Assembly (NCBI GenBank): GCA_022822525.1
Contig: JAJEBN010000078.1
Location: forward strand, 22,055-86,054
DNA: 64,000 nucleotides
Direction: 5' to 3'
From: Acidimicrobiia bacterium
Lineage (GTDB): Bacteria > Actinomycetota > Acidimicrobiia > Acidimicrobiales > Poriferisodalaceae
Below the pieces are notes generated by a model, which saw nothing but the letters and a program-made list of their open reading frames with translations, was not told the DNA's origin and ran no database searches. The position numbers and the translations under genes were made by a program. Positions 1-8,875 of the stretch are shown one piece after another (position 1 is the stretch's first letter; the number at the start of each line of letters is the position of its first letter).

Positions 1-754
1 GCTGGCGGCCTTCGTTGCTAACCACGAGGGCTACCTGCGCTTCGACACGCTGTTCAACGCGGGATTGCTGCTGATCGTGCCGATGAGCCTGATCTACCTG
101 CAACCCGACCTCGGCACGATGCTGGTTTTCGTGGCCGTGGCGATGGGCATGCTGCTCGTGGCGGGCGCGCAGCTCCGGCACATCGTCGTCATCACGCTGG
201 CAGGCATCCTGGCGCTGATCCTGATCTTCAGCATCGACGCCCTGCAGGGGCCGCGATTGCTCAACGAGACGCAGCGGAACCGCTTGACGGCCTTCCTGGA
301 TCAGGACTTCGAACCGCTCGAGGCGTCGTACAACCTGCGCCAGAGCCAGATCGCCATCGGCGCCGGCGGCGTCTGGGGCCAGGGCTGGAGGCAGGGCACC
401 CAGACGAATCTGGACTTGGTGCCCGAGCAGCACAACGACTTCATCTTCACAGCATTGGGGGAGGAGTTCGGATTGGTCGGCGGCTCGATCCTGCTGGCGC
501 TCTATGCGTACATGTCGGTGCGCATCTGGCAGATCGGCCGCGCCGCGAGCGACCCCTTCGGACGATTACTTGCCGTCGGCGTTCTCTCGATGCTGCTGTT
601 CCAAGTGTTTCAGAACGTCGGCATGACGATCGGCATCATGCCCATCACCGGCATTCCGCTGCCGCTCATGAGCCACGGCGGCTCTGGGACGGTGACTGCG
701 TTCGCTGCCATCGGCATCGTCATCAGCGTCGGCGCCCGTCGATACTCGATCTGA
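1..754 (+). CDS. rodA: Rod shape-determining protein RodA, SEDS family (3' part; 5' end outside the window)
   Basis: SEDS-family peptidoglycan glycosyltransferase of the elongation machinery, an integral membrane protein that polymerises lipid II with a class B PBP. The reading frame is open from base 2, so the N-terminal half lies outside the window. Visible hallmarks are the YLQPDLGT motif, the segment SQIAIGAGGVWGQGW, the PEQHNDFIFTALGEEFG motif and the C-terminal GIMPITGIPLPLMSHGGSG. The last two segments resemble RodA more than FtsW. About 250 residues are present, with several hydrophobic segments. The gene lies just upstream of the radical SAM/RNase E block, a common actinobacterial arrangement. 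The RodA rather than FtsW assignment is likely but rests on motif spelling only. Confidence 0.88.
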   Translation, partial: LAAFVANHEGYLRFDTLFNAGLLLIVPMSLIYLQPDLGTMLVFVAVAMGMLLVAGAQLRHIVVITLAGILALILIFSIDALQGPRLLNETQRNRLTAFLDQDFEPLEASYNLRQSQIAIGAGGVWGQGWRQGTQTNLDLVPEQHNDFIFTALGEEFGLVGGSILLALYAYMSVRIWQIGRAASDPFGRLLAVGVLSMLLFQVFQNVGMTIGIMPITGIPLPLMSHGGSGTVTAFAAIGIVISVGARRYSI

Positions 755-813
755 GACGCGGGCTGAGACGCGGGCAGAGATTCGGCTCATCCCTCTTTAT
801 CCACAGGTGCCGG

Positions 814-819
814 TAGCGT
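814..819 (+). promoter_or_regulatory. Possible -10 box (TAGCGT) upstream of the radical SAM gene
   Basis: TAGCGT lies 10 nt before the ATG at 830. It matches the TANNNT pattern seen before many genes in this window, though the gap is slightly longer than the usual 6-8 nt. No -35 element is evident. Confidence 0.3.
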
Positions 820-829
820 TGGGCATGCA

Positions 830-2824
830 ATGACAACGCTGTGGCCACGGCTCGAGCCTTTGCTGCCACGTGTCTCCAAGCCGGCTCGATACATCGGCTG
901 CGAGGACGGGATGCAGCGACCACGTGTTGACTCCAACCTCACGTCGTGGCTTTTGGCGTATCCCGACACGTACGAGATCGGCCTGCCCAATCAGGGACTG
1001 CAGATCCTCTATGAGCTGCTGAATGAGCGGCCCGACGCGACCGCCGAGCGAGCGTACGCGCCCTGGATCGACCTCGAGGCCGAGATGCGTGCCCATCGGC
1101 TGCCACTGTTCTCGGTGGACACCCATCGTGCTGCGGGCGAGTTCGACGTCATCGCGTTCAACCTCTCGGCTGAGCTCGTCTTCACCAACGTGCTCAACTG
1201 CATCGACCTGGCTGGTGTGCCAGTGAGATCGGCGCAGCGCAGCGACGCCGATCCGCTGATCGGGGCTGGCGGTCATTGCGCGTTCAACCCTGAGCCGCTG
1301 GCGGACTTCGTGGATTTCTTCGTGGTCGGCGACGGCGAGGAAGTTGTCGGCGAGATCACCGATGTCGTGGGCGCCTGGAAGCGCTCCGGCAAGCGGGCCG
1401 GCACGCGTGAGGGGCTGCTGCGTGATCTGGCCGGCATCGAGGGCACCTACGTGCCGTCGATGTACGAGGTCTCCTACGACGGCGCACAGCTCGTCGAGGT
1501 GACCCCCAGGTACCCCGACGTGCCGCCGCTGGTCGCCAAGCGGACGGTCGCCGACCTTGCCGACTGGCCGTACCCACGGCGCCAACTCGTCCCTGTCACC
1601 GAGGTGGTGCACGATCGCCTGTCAGTCGAGGTATTCCGGGGCTGCACCCGCGGATGCCGCTTCTGCCAGGCGGGCATGATCACCCGCCCGGTGCGGGAGC
1701 GTCCTGCCGCACAGGTACGCGAGATGGTGTCGGCAGGACTGGAGCGCAGCGGGTACGACGAGGTCAGCCTGATGTCGCTGTCCACGGCGGACTACAGCGG
1801 CATCGCCGAGCTGGTCCGAGACACGGTCACCGCTGGCGCAGGTGGCGGAGCCGCCACAGACCCCAGCCGCATCAGCGTTTCGTTGCCGAGCTTGCGCGTC
1901 GACGCGTTCACCGTTGACGTGGCGGCCCAAGTGTCACGGGCACGCCGCACGGGGTTGACCTTTGCCCCTGAGGCGGGATCGTGGCGGCTGCGCCAGATCA
2001 TCAACAAGCTCATCACCGAAGAAGACCTCTACAGCGCAGTGCGTTCGGCCTACAGCCAAGGCTGGCATCGCATGAAGCTGTACTTCCTGACGGGCTTGCC
2101 GTCGGAGATGGACCCCGACACCGAGGCCATCGCGCACCTGGCCCAGAGCTGCGCTCGCATCGGTCAGGAGTACACCAAGCGGGCTTCGGTGACGGTGTCG
2201 CTGGGGGGCTTCGTGCCCAAACCCCACACGCCGTTCCAGTGGTTCGGGCAGAACCCGCCCGACGAGCTGGCCCGCAAAGTGCGGCTGGTGCGCTCGGCGC
2301 TGGGCAGGAACCGGCGTGTCCAGCTCAAGTGGCACGATCCGGCCGCGTCGACCGCCGAGGGCATCGCCAGCCGTGGGGACCGGCGGGTCGGTGCAGCCAT
2401 TGAGTACGTCTGGCGCAAGGGCGGCACGTTCCAGGAGTGGAGCGAGCGCTTCGACCTCACGTTGTGGGAAGAGGCGATGGCGGCATGCGGCCTTGATCTG
2501 GATTGGTACGTGCACCGCCACCGAGGCGAACACGAGATGCTGCCGTGGGACCACATCGGTGCCGGGCTGCATCGCGATTTTCTCTGGCAGGACTGGCAGG
2601 ACGCCCTGGCTGGGCATGGTCTTCCTGACTGCCGATGGACCCCGTGCTACGACTGCGGGGCCTGTACTGAATATGGGATCGAGCACATCGTTGCGTCCCC
2701 TGTCGCCCCCAACGGCGGCAGTCAGGGGACGGGACAGGATCTCGCGACCGGCCATGTGGTGCCGGTCGAGCTGCGACCCCGCCAGTTGGCGGGCGCAGGC
2801 GCACCGGCAGGAGGCGGCGCATGA
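830..2824 (+). CDS. TIGR03960-type B12-binding-domain radical SAM protein
   Basis: A 664-residue radical SAM protein. Residues ~1-240 form the N-terminal region that resembles a B12-binding fold in this family. The radical SAM core follows, with the cluster motif CTRGCRFC (Cys272, Cys276, Cys279). Other family features are YDEVSLMSLSTADY, a glycine-rich stretch, and LTFAPEAGSWRLRQIINK. The C-terminal part has further cysteines (CYDCGACTEYG). The next gene encodes the TIGR03936/DUF2344 partner. In many bacteria the two are adjacent or fused and precede RNase E/G, as here. The substrate is not established as far as I know; involvement in RNA or ribosome modification is inference from the neighbourhood. 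The ATG at 830 gives the expected N-terminus. Confidence 0.9.
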   Translation: MTTLWPRLEPLLPRVSKPARYIGCEDGMQRPRVDSNLTSWLLAYPDTYEIGLPNQGLQILYELLNERPDATAERAYAPWIDLEAEMRAHRLPLFSVDTHRAAGEFDVIAFNLSAELVFTNVLNCIDLAGVPVRSAQRSDADPLIGAGGHCAFNPEPLADFVDFFVVGDGEEVVGEITDVVGAWKRSGKRAGTREGLLRDLAGIEGTYVPSMYEVSYDGAQLVEVTPRYPDVPPLVAKRTVADLADWPYPRRQLVPVTEVVHDRLSVEVFRGCTRGCRFCQAGMITRPVRERPAAQVREMVSAGLERSGYDEVSLMSLSTADYSGIAELVRDTVTAGAGGGAATDPSRISVSLPSLRVDAFTVDVAAQVSRARRTGLTFAPEAGSWRLRQIINKLITEEDLYSAVRSAYSQGWHRMKLYFLTGLPSEMDPDTEAIAHLAQSCARIGQEYTKRASVTVSLGGFVPKPHTPFQWFGQNPPDELARKVRLVRSALGRNRRVQLKWHDPAASTAEGIASRGDRRVGAAIEYVWRKGGTFQEWSERFDLTLWEEAMAACGLDLDWYVHRHRGEHEMLPWDHIGAGLHRDFLWQDWQDALAGHGLPDCRWTPCYDCGACTEYGIEHIVASPVAPNGGSQGTGQDLATGHVVPVELRPRQLAGAGAPAGGGA

Positions 2825-2891
2825 TGCGCAGCCCCGACGCGCCGGTGCCGAGCCGCAGTGCCGCTCCCACCCTCGTGGGTGGGAGACGGCG

Positions 2892-3716
2892 TTGAGGCTG
2901 CGCGTCCGCTTTTCCAAGACTGGCAAGATCCGGTTCATCGGCCACCGGGATGTGGCCCGTGTGGCCGAGCGTGCCGTGCGCAGGGTGGGGCTGCCTGTGG
3001 CGTACAGCGAGGGCTTCTCGCCCCGTATGCGGATGAGCTTTGGTCTGGCGCTGCCGACCGGGTACGAGTCCGACGGCGAGTATGTGGAGCTGCCGCTGAT
3101 CGACGGTGCGATGCTCGAGGCGAATGCTCGCGATGGCGTCGGCAGTGATGTTGCCGCCGCGGGGCCGGCAATCGTCTGCCGGAGCGGCACCCACGTTCCC
3201 TGCGGCGACGAACCGGATCTCGACGCCCCGAGCTACTGCACGCTTGCCGCAGCACTCAGCGAGGCATTGCCGGTGGGCATGGAAGTGTCCTGCGCAGTGC
3301 TGACCGACGGCAGCGGACAGTCGCTGCAGGCTGCGGTGCGCACGTGCGGCTGGCGATTCGACATCGTGGGGCTCGCGGAGGCAGCAGCGACGAAAGCGGT
3401 TGCAGATCTGCTTGCCGCCGGTACCGTCGTGACAGAGCGGGTGCACAAAGGCGAGACCGTGAGTTCGGATGTTCGACCCAGCGTTGAGTTGCTGCAGGTG
3501 GTCGGATCTTCGAATCGGGGGGCGGAGTTGAGCGCCGTGCTGTCTGCCACGCCTCGCGTGGTGCGCCCCAGCGAACTGGTGCCGGCGCTCGCGCCGGAAC
3601 ATGACATGGGCATAGCCCGAAGAACACATCAATGGACGTGTGGCGCCGCAGGACGAGCCGAACCGGCCGTGCCTTCCCGATGCGCCCAGAGACAGAAGGA
3701 AACTCTCAGTGGATGA
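2892..3716 (+). CDS. TIGR03936 family (DUF2344) radical-SAM-associated protein
   Basis: A 274-residue protein opening with RLRVRFSKTGKIRFIGHRD, the standard N-terminus of this family. SEGFSPRMRMSFGLALPTGYESDGEYVE follows in two adjoining stretches. I chose TTG at 2892 because it places that N-terminus directly after a GGGAGA ribosome-binding site at 2881-2886. The frame is open well upstream, but that part overlaps the radical SAM gene. The 67 bases after the radical SAM stop hold only a 24-codon ORF starting in an ATGA overlap. The TGA stop at 3714 overlaps the RNase E/G start by 8 nt, which suggests translational coupling. The biochemical function is unknown; the family co-occurs with TIGR03960 proteins. 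Confidence 0.82.
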   Translation: MRLRVRFSKTGKIRFIGHRDVARVAERAVRRVGLPVAYSEGFSPRMRMSFGLALPTGYESDGEYVELPLIDGAMLEANARDGVGSDVAAAGPAIVCRSGTHVPCGDEPDLDAPSYCTLAAALSEALPVGMEVSCAVLTDGSGQSLQAAVRTCGWRFDIVGLAEAAATKAVADLLAAGTVVTERVHKGETVSSDVRPSVELLQVVGSSNRGAELSAVLSATPRVVRPSELVPALAPEHDMGIARRTHQWTCGAAGRAEPAVPSRCAQRQKETLSG

Positions 3717-5688
3717 ATCGACACTGAACGAGACGGAACACGACACAGCAAACGAGAGCAGGAACAACTCGAACGAGACAAACTCGACCGACAGCAGCAC
3801 CCCCGAATCGGTGCCTGCGGTCCGCAAGCGCCGGCTGGTGGCGCCCACGACCAGCGATACGACCGATCAGCCCAAGCCCGGTCCGGGGGGTGCGACGGCG
3901 CCACCGCAGCAGACGCGGCGCAGGCGGGCAAGCGCGGCATCCGGGGGGGCCAAGGCTGGGCCCAAGCAAGCGAACGAGCCCAAGCCCACGACAGAGCCCG
4001 AGGCCGGGCCCGAGACCAAGTCGAAGACGGGTCCCACGACCAAGGCCGATGCAACCGAGGCTCGCCCAGAGTCGGCGAAACCGCTGCCGCCCCCGGTACC
4101 CCCGCCGGTGCGCAAGCCCCAGATCGGGGACAGCCGTCCCGCACCGACCACGCAGCCTGCCGAAGGCGAAGGCACTACTGGTCGCCGCCGGCGCCGCCGA
4201 GGCGGCCGGGGACGCGGAGGTCGTGGTCGATCCGGTGAGGCCCCCGCGACGACGGGCCCCGAGCGCAACGGCGCCCACGCGCCGGTCGAGGCAATCCTGG
4301 CCGACCAGCGGCCGGTCGAACTGGACGACGCGCAGCTCTCTGAGCGCCGCGGGAAGTACCGGAATGGGAAACCGATCGGCCGCTACCGCATGTGCGTCCA
4401 CGTCGCGGAAGGCGCCACGCACATTGCCGTGCTCGAAGGCCGGTCGCTCATCGAGTACTACGTCAGCCGTCCGTCCGATGACATCTCCGAGATCTACGGC
4501 AACCTCTACATGGGGCGGGTGCGTCGGGTGCTGCCGGGCATGGAGGCAGCGTTCGTCGACATCGGCACGCCCAAGCAGGCCGTGCTGTACCGGGGCGATC
4601 TGACGGTCAACACTGACGACAGCGACGACGACGCCAGTCCCGAGCGCAAGCGCGCGGGCGGGCGACGGGGCCGCTCAGTCGAGGGACCGGCAATCGGCGA
4701 GCTGATCCGTAACGGTCAGAAGATCATGTGCCAGGTCATCAAGAACCCGATCGGCCACAAGGGCGCCCGACTGACGACGGAGGTATCGCTGCCGGGCCGG
4801 TTCGTGGTGCTCATTCCCAACAGCAGCGTCACCGGCATCTCCCGCCGCCTGCCGAGCCGCGAGCGGCGCAGGCTGCGCAGCCTGCTGGCCAAGGAGATCC
4901 CTGAGGGCTTCGGCGTGATCCTGCGGACCGCGGCCGAGAACGTCACCCCCGCAGAAATCCGCCGTGACATCGAACGGCTGACCCGTCAATGGACGCAGAT
5001 CTCCGAGCTCGCCGAGCGCTCTGACGCCCCGGCGCTGCTGTTCCGCGAACCGGAGCTCGCTGTCCGCATCATCCGGGAGCAGTTCACTGCGGACTTCCGC
5101 GAGGTCGTGATCGACGACCCGTCGCTGTTCGAACAGGTCAAGGGGTACATGGAGGCCGTCGCGGCACCGCTCGTCGACCGGATCCGCTACTACGACCCGG
5201 TGGCTGAGCGTCTTCCGCTGTTTGAGCGCGTACACGTCGCCGAGCAGGTGCGTAAAGCCACCGATCGCAAAGTCTGGCTCCCTTCAGGCGGCTCGCTCAT
5301 CATCGAGCACACCGAGGCCCTGACCGTGATCGACGTCAATACGGGGCGCAACGTCGGCAGATCCAGCCTCAACGAGACCCTCTTCCAGAACAACTTGGAA
5401 GCGGCGACCGAAATCGCGAAGCAACTGCGCCTGCGCGACATCGGCGGCATCATCGTCGTGGACTTCGTCGACATGGACGACAAGCGACAGCGCGAGAAGC
5501 TCATGTCGACGCTCAACGAGGCGTTGGCGCGCGACAAGACGCGAACCGCGACCGAGCCGATCTCCGATATGGGCATCGTCCAGATGACCCGGATGCGCAC
5601 CGGGGAAGGACTGCTGGAGTCGATGTCCGATCCTTGCGAAGTGTGTGACGGCCGGGGCATCCAGCTGCGCGAATCGCTCTTCGCCTAG
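3709..5688 (+). CDS. rne: Rne/Rng family ribonuclease (RNase E/G)
   Basis: Endoribonuclease for mRNA decay and rRNA processing, 659 residues. The first ~200 residues are low-complexity, rich in Pro, Thr, Lys and Arg and ending in an Arg/Gly stretch, as in actinobacterial RNase E. The conserved core begins near residue 214 (GKPIGRYRMCVHVAEG) and includes an S1 domain (IYGNLYMGRVRRVLPGMEAAFVDIG). Catalytic-site acidic motifs are LTVIDVNTGRNVG (~540) and VVDFVDMDD (~585). The zinc-link cysteines are CEVC (643, 646). The GTG at 3709 follows an AGAAGGAA ribosome-binding site and overlaps the previous gene by 8 nt; the frame is open further upstream, but within the preceding gene. rplU and rpmA follow, the usual neighbours. 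Confidence 0.93.
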   Translation: MDESTLNETEHDTANESRNNSNETNSTDSSTPESVPAVRKRRLVAPTTSDTTDQPKPGPGGATAPPQQTRRRRASAASGGAKAGPKQANEPKPTTEPEAGPETKSKTGPTTKADATEARPESAKPLPPPVPPPVRKPQIGDSRPAPTTQPAEGEGTTGRRRRRRGGRGRGGRGRSGEAPATTGPERNGAHAPVEAILADQRPVELDDAQLSERRGKYRNGKPIGRYRMCVHVAEGATHIAVLEGRSLIEYYVSRPSDDISEIYGNLYMGRVRRVLPGMEAAFVDIGTPKQAVLYRGDLTVNTDDSDDDASPERKRAGGRRGRSVEGPAIGELIRNGQKIMCQVIKNPIGHKGARLTTEVSLPGRFVVLIPNSSVTGISRRLPSRERRRLRSLLAKEIPEGFGVILRTAAENVTPAEIRRDIERLTRQWTQISELAERSDAPALLFREPELAVRIIREQFTADFREVVIDDPSLFEQVKGYMEAVAAPLVDRIRYYDPVAERLPLFERVHVAEQVRKATDRKVWLPSGGSLIIEHTEALTVIDVNTGRNVGRSSLNETLFQNNLEAATEIAKQLRLRDIGGIIVVDFVDMDDKRQREKLMSTLNEALARDKTRTATEPISDMGIVQMTRMRTGEGLLESMSDPCEVCDGRGIQLRESLFA

Positions 5689-5730
5689 CGGCTGGAAGAA
5701 AACGGTTGCGCTGATCTGGGAGGTCATCGG

Positions 5731-5736
5731 TATCCT
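5731..5736 (+). promoter_or_regulatory. -10 box (TATCCT) for leaderless rplU transcript
   Basis: TATCCT is separated from the GTG at 5743 by exactly 6 nt, so transcription would start at or very near the start codon. A weak -35-like TTGCGC lies at 5706-5711 with a long 19-nt spacer. Confidence 0.5.
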
Positions 5737-5742
5737 TCCGGG

Positions 5743-6057
5743 GTGATGTACGCAGTCATCTCCACTGGCGGCAAGCAGCGCCGCGTCGAGGCCGGTCAAC
5801 GGCTTGACGTTGAGCTGCTCGCGTTGCCGGCCGGCGAGGAGGTCACCTTCACCCCGGTCCTCGTCGTTGACGACGGCACGGTGCTGGCGACGCCCGACGA
5901 GCTCGACGGCGCTTCGGTGCGGGGACGGGTCGTCGGCGAGACCAAGGGTCCCAAGATCGACGGGTTCACCTACAAGAACGCCACCAACAACCGGCGCAGG
6001 TGGGGACACCGGCAGCGCTACAGCACAGTCGAGATCACCCAGATCGCCACCGCCTAG
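5743..6057 (+). CDS. rplU: 50S ribosomal protein L21 (bL21)
   Basis: Large-subunit ribosomal protein, 103-104 residues, the usual bL21 length. It shows [23 protein letters not shown] at the N-terminus (here split by two possible starts) and the C-terminal family signature [20 protein letters not shown]. Two starts are possible: GTG at 5743 or ATG at 5746. The GTG is favoured by a TATCCT box 6 nt upstream, which implies a leaderless mRNA, and there is no Shine-Dalgarno sequence. The ATG would give the more familiar MYAVI N-terminus. It lies upstream of rpmA and obg, the standard order. Confidence 0.95.
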   Translation: MMYAVISTGGKQRRVEAGQRLDVELLALPAGEEVTFTPVLVVDDGTVLATPDELDGASVRGRVVGETKGPKIDGFTYKNATNNRRRWGHRQRYSTVEITQIATA

Positions 6058-6100
6058 GCATCCCGCCGAGCACGCCCATCGCACACCAAAGGACAGCACG

Positions 6101-6352
6101 ATGTCGAAGACCAAGGGCGGAGGCTCCACCCGCAACGGGCGCGATTCAGTCGCGAAGCGTCTCGGTGTGAAGGTGTACTCAGGCCAGACGATCGATGCCG
6201 GCGGCATCATCGTGCGCCAGCGGGGCACCAAGTTCCATCCGGGCCGCAATGTGGGCCGCGGCAAGGACGACACGCTGTTCGCCACCGCACCGGGGGTCGT
6301 GCGGTTCGGCTACCGCCGCGGACGCCGTCTGGTCGACGTCGTCGCCTCGTAG
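6101..6352 (+). CDS. rpmA: 50S ribosomal protein L27 (bL27)
   Basis: An 83-residue large-subunit protein whose N-terminus reaches the peptidyl-transferase centre. Motifs [16 protein letters not shown] and [11 protein letters not shown], followed by [13 protein letters not shown] and [10 protein letters not shown], are diagnostic. The ATG at 6101 follows an AAAGGA ribosome-binding site. There is no N-terminal extension of the kind cleaved in Firmicutes. The gene lies 43 nt after rplU and is probably co-transcribed with it. Confidence 0.96.
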   Translation: MSKTKGGGSTRNGRDSVAKRLGVKVYSGQTIDAGGIIVRQRGTKFHPGRNVGRGKDDTLFATAPGVVRFGYRRGRRLVDVVAS

Positions 6353-6365
6353 ACCACGAGGTTGC

Positions 6366-6383
6366 AGCGCCCGGGCGGGCGCT
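6366..6383 (+). terminator. Hairpin between rpmA and obg, possible attenuator
   Basis: A perfect 7-bp inverted repeat, AGCGCCC/GGGCGCT, has a 4-nt loop and no T-run after it. It could dampen read-through from the highly expressed ribosomal genes into obg. Lack of a U-tract makes a classic intrinsic terminator unlikely. Confidence 0.35.
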
Positions 6384-6422
6384 CGGTGACGCAGTCACGA
6401 CCCTCTGGACAGGCGAACGCTG

Positions 6423-7691
6423 ATGAGCGATTTTGTCGACGAGTGCCAGCTGCACGCCAAGGGAGGCAATGGCGGCGCTGGCTGCGTGTCGTTCCGTCGC
6501 GAGGCGCATGTGCCGCGCGGCGGACCCGACGGGGGAGACGGTGGTGACGGCGGAGATGTGTGGTTGGTGGCCGACCGCAATGTGGCATCGCTGCTGGCGT
6601 TCCGGGACTTTCCGTTCCGGCGGGCCGCCGACGGAACCCATGGCCAGGGCCGCAAGCGACACGGTCGCAACGGCGGCGACGAGATCGTCCAGGTGCCCGA
6701 GGGCACTGTCGTACGCGATCGGGACGGCACCCCAATCGCCGACCTGGTGAACGAAGGCGACCGCTGGCTGGCCGCGCACGGCGGTCGGGGCGGTCGTGGA
6801 AATGTGCGTTTTGCTTCGAACCGGCTGCGCGCTCCCCAATTTGCCGAGCAGGCGGAGCCCGGCGAGGAGCATTGGTTCGGCTTGGAGCTCAAGCTGATGG
6901 CCGATGTCGCGCTCGTCGGCTTCCCGAACGCCGGCAAGAGCACTTTCATCAGCGCGGTCTCCGCGGCGAAGCCGAAAGTTGCCTCGTACCCGTTCACCAC
7001 GCTCACCCCGAGCCTGGGAGTCGTCCGGCTCGATGACGGCTCGGGTCGTGGTCGGATCAGCGCCCAGGGCAGTTTCGAGATGGTCATCGCGGACGTGCCG
7101 GGGCTGATCGAAGGCGCTGCCGAGGGCAAGGGACTGGGTCACCAGTTCTTGCGGCATGTGGAACGTGCCCGCGTGCTGCTGATCATGGCGGACCTGGCCG
7201 AGGTCACCGATCGCGACCCACGCGAACAGGTCGATGTCCTGCTCGCCGAGCTCGAGCGCTACAACCCCGTGCTCGCGACCCGGCGCACGCTGATTGTCGG
7301 CACCAAGTCCGATGCGGCACACCTCGCCTGGGACGGGCCGCGCGTCAGCGCAGTGACGGGCGAGGGCGTGAACTCGGTACTCGGCAGCCTGCGGGATCTG
7401 GTTGCCGAGGCCCGCGAGGCCGAAGAAGCCCCCACCCAGTACGTAGTGCACCGCCCCTCACCGGGTGGCGTTGCCGTGCTGCGCCTCGCGGACGGGATCT
7501 TCGAGATCGAGGGACGGCAGGCGCGCCGCGCCGTGGCGCTGTCGGACCTGACCGATCCCGCTGCGCTGGCATGGGCGCAGCGGCGGTTGGAAGAGCTCGG
7601 CGTGTCGCGAAGCCTGGCTCGCAATGGTGCACAGTCGGGCGATCTCGTCCGCATCGGCGACTTCGAGTTCACCTACGAGCCCGACACGTGA
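6423..7691 (+). CDS. obgE: GTPase Obg/CgtA
   Basis: Ribosome-assembly and stress GTPase of 422 residues. The glycine-rich Obg fold occupies ~1-158 (KGGNGGAGCVSFRREAHVPR, then GGPDGGDGGDGG). The G domain starts with GFPNAGKST (~166-174), has DVPGLIEGA as switch II and GTKSD as G4. The C-terminal ~85 residues form an OCT domain (RQARRAVALSDLTDPAALAW), typical of Gram-positive and actinobacterial Obg. The ATG at 6423 is preceded by a GGACAGG-type ribosome-binding site. It sits between rpmA and proB as in most actinobacteria. Confidence 0.96.
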   Translation: MSDFVDECQLHAKGGNGGAGCVSFRREAHVPRGGPDGGDGGDGGDVWLVADRNVASLLAFRDFPFRRAADGTHGQGRKRHGRNGGDEIVQVPEGTVVRDRDGTPIADLVNEGDRWLAAHGGRGGRGNVRFASNRLRAPQFAEQAEPGEEHWFGLELKLMADVALVGFPNAGKSTFISAVSAAKPKVASYPFTTLTPSLGVVRLDDGSGRGRISAQGSFEMVIADVPGLIEGAAEGKGLGHQFLRHVERARVLLIMADLAEVTDRDPREQVDVLLAELERYNPVLATRRTLIVGTKSDAAHLAWDGPRVSAVTGEGVNSVLGSLRDLVAEAREAEEAPTQYVVHRPSPGGVAVLRLADGIFEIEGRQARRAVALSDLTDPAALAWAQRRLEELGVSRSLARNGAQSGDLVRIGDFEFTYEPDT

Positions 7692-7746
7692 CCCGGCGGC
7701 GAGTGAATCCGGGCGCTGCCATTGCAGCGGCGAGACGGCAGGATTG

Positions 7747-8847
7747 ATGTCGATGCCTGCCTCACAACGGCTGATCGCCAAGATTGGGACGTCGTCCATC
7801 ACCACAGCAGACGGTCGGGTCGACCTCGAAGCCGTCGCAAAGCTGGCATCTGAGGTCGCTGGCGTACGCGCAGCCGGACACGAAGTGATCGTGGTCACCT
7901 CCGGCGCGATCACCGCTGGCGTGCAGCGGCTCGACGTCGAGCGGCCCAGCGAGCCCGAGCGGCTCCAGGCCCTGTCTGCGGTGGGACAGATCGATCTCAT
8001 GGCGTCCTACCGGGAGCTGTTCGCCGACCACGGCATGGTCGTCGGCCAAGTCCTGATCGCCCCGCACGATTTTCGTGATCGCGACCAGTACCTCCACGCT
8101 CGAGCGACGTTCCATCATCTGCTCGACCTCGGTGTCGTGCCCGTTGTCAACGAGAACGACGCGATCGCCGACGACGCCATCCGCTACGGCGACAACGATC
8201 GGATTGCTGCACTCGTTGCCAACCTCGTGCGCGCCGATGCACTGATCCTGCTGACCGACATGCCGGGTGTGCTCACCGCGGATCCCAGCATCGATCCCGA
8301 TGCATCGCTGATCTCAGAGATCTTGGAGGTGAGCCCGTCGCTGCAGGCTGCTGCGGGCTCGGCGAGCGCGGTCGGCAGCGGCGGCATGGCCTCGAAGCTG
8401 GCAGCGGCCCGGATGGCGTCGTGGAGCGGCGTGCGCACGGTCATCGCATCAGCCCGCCGCCCCGATGTCCTCGCGGACGCCGCTGCGGGCCGTCCAGGCG
8501 TCGGCACCACGGTGCCAGCGCGCGACGCCCGTGTCTCAGCCCGAAAGCTCTGGATCGGATTTGCCGTCGCTGCCCGCGGAACGGTGACCGTCGACGACGG
8601 CGCTCGCCGAGCCGTGACCGGAGGCGGGAAGTCGCTGCTCGCAGCCGGCGTCGTCAGCTCCACGGGATCGTTCGCTGCGGGCGAGGCGGTGGACATCGTC
8701 GATGCGCACGACGAGATCTTTGCCAAGGGGCTCGCGGCCATCGATGCCGAAGGACTCCGCGTCACCGCAGGCCTGCGCAGCGATCAACTCCCTGAGGGCT
8801 TGCATCCCCTGGTGGTGCACCGTGACGACCTCGTCGTCTTGGAGTGA
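7747..8847 (+). CDS. proB: Glutamate 5-kinase
   Basis: First enzyme of proline synthesis: ATP + L-glutamate to glutamyl 5-phosphate. The protein has 366 residues, close to the 367 of E. coli ProB. An amino-acid kinase domain (IAKIGTSSIT, VTSGAITAGV, VVNENDAIADD, GSGGMASKLAAARMA) is followed by a C-terminal PUA domain (~275-366). The ATG at 7747 follows GGCAGGA; a second ATG at 7753 is possible. It lies 55 nt downstream of obg. proA follows but has its own apparent promoter. Proline feedback inhibition is the usual control in this family. Confidence 0.95.
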   Translation: MSMPASQRLIAKIGTSSITTADGRVDLEAVAKLASEVAGVRAAGHEVIVVTSGAITAGVQRLDVERPSEPERLQALSAVGQIDLMASYRELFADHGMVVGQVLIAPHDFRDRDQYLHARATFHHLLDLGVVPVVNENDAIADDAIRYGDNDRIAALVANLVRADALILLTDMPGVLTADPSIDPDASLISEILEVSPSLQAAAGSASAVGSGGMASKLAAARMASWSGVRTVIASARRPDVLADAAAGRPGVGTTVPARDARVSARKLWIGFAVAARGTVTVDDGARRAVTGGGKSLLAAGVVSSTGSFAAGEAVDIVDAHDEIFAKGLAAIDAEGLRVTAGLRSDQLPEGLHPLVVHRDDLVVLE

Positions 8848-8863
8848 TTCGCGGCGATGCCAC

Positions 8864-8869
8864 TAGTCT
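8864..8869 (+). promoter_or_regulatory. -10 box (TAGTCT) for leaderless proA transcript
   Basis: TAGTCT lies exactly 6 nt upstream of the GTG at 8876, and there is no Shine-Dalgarno sequence. This implies a promoter inside the proB-proA gap with transcription starting at the start codon. Confidence 0.55.
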
Positions 8870-8875
8870 GCTCGG

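Noticed and set aside
2821..2895. 24-codon ORF between the radical SAM and TIGR03936 genes
   Set aside because: It arises from the ATGA overlap, has no recognisable features and its product looks random; at most a coupling device.
2457..3848. Long minus-strand open frame (463 codons) opposite the TIGR03936 and RNase E/G genes
   Set aside because: It is the antisense shadow of high-GC coding sequence, Arg/Ser/Pro-rich with no motif, and the plus-strand genes are clearly conserved.
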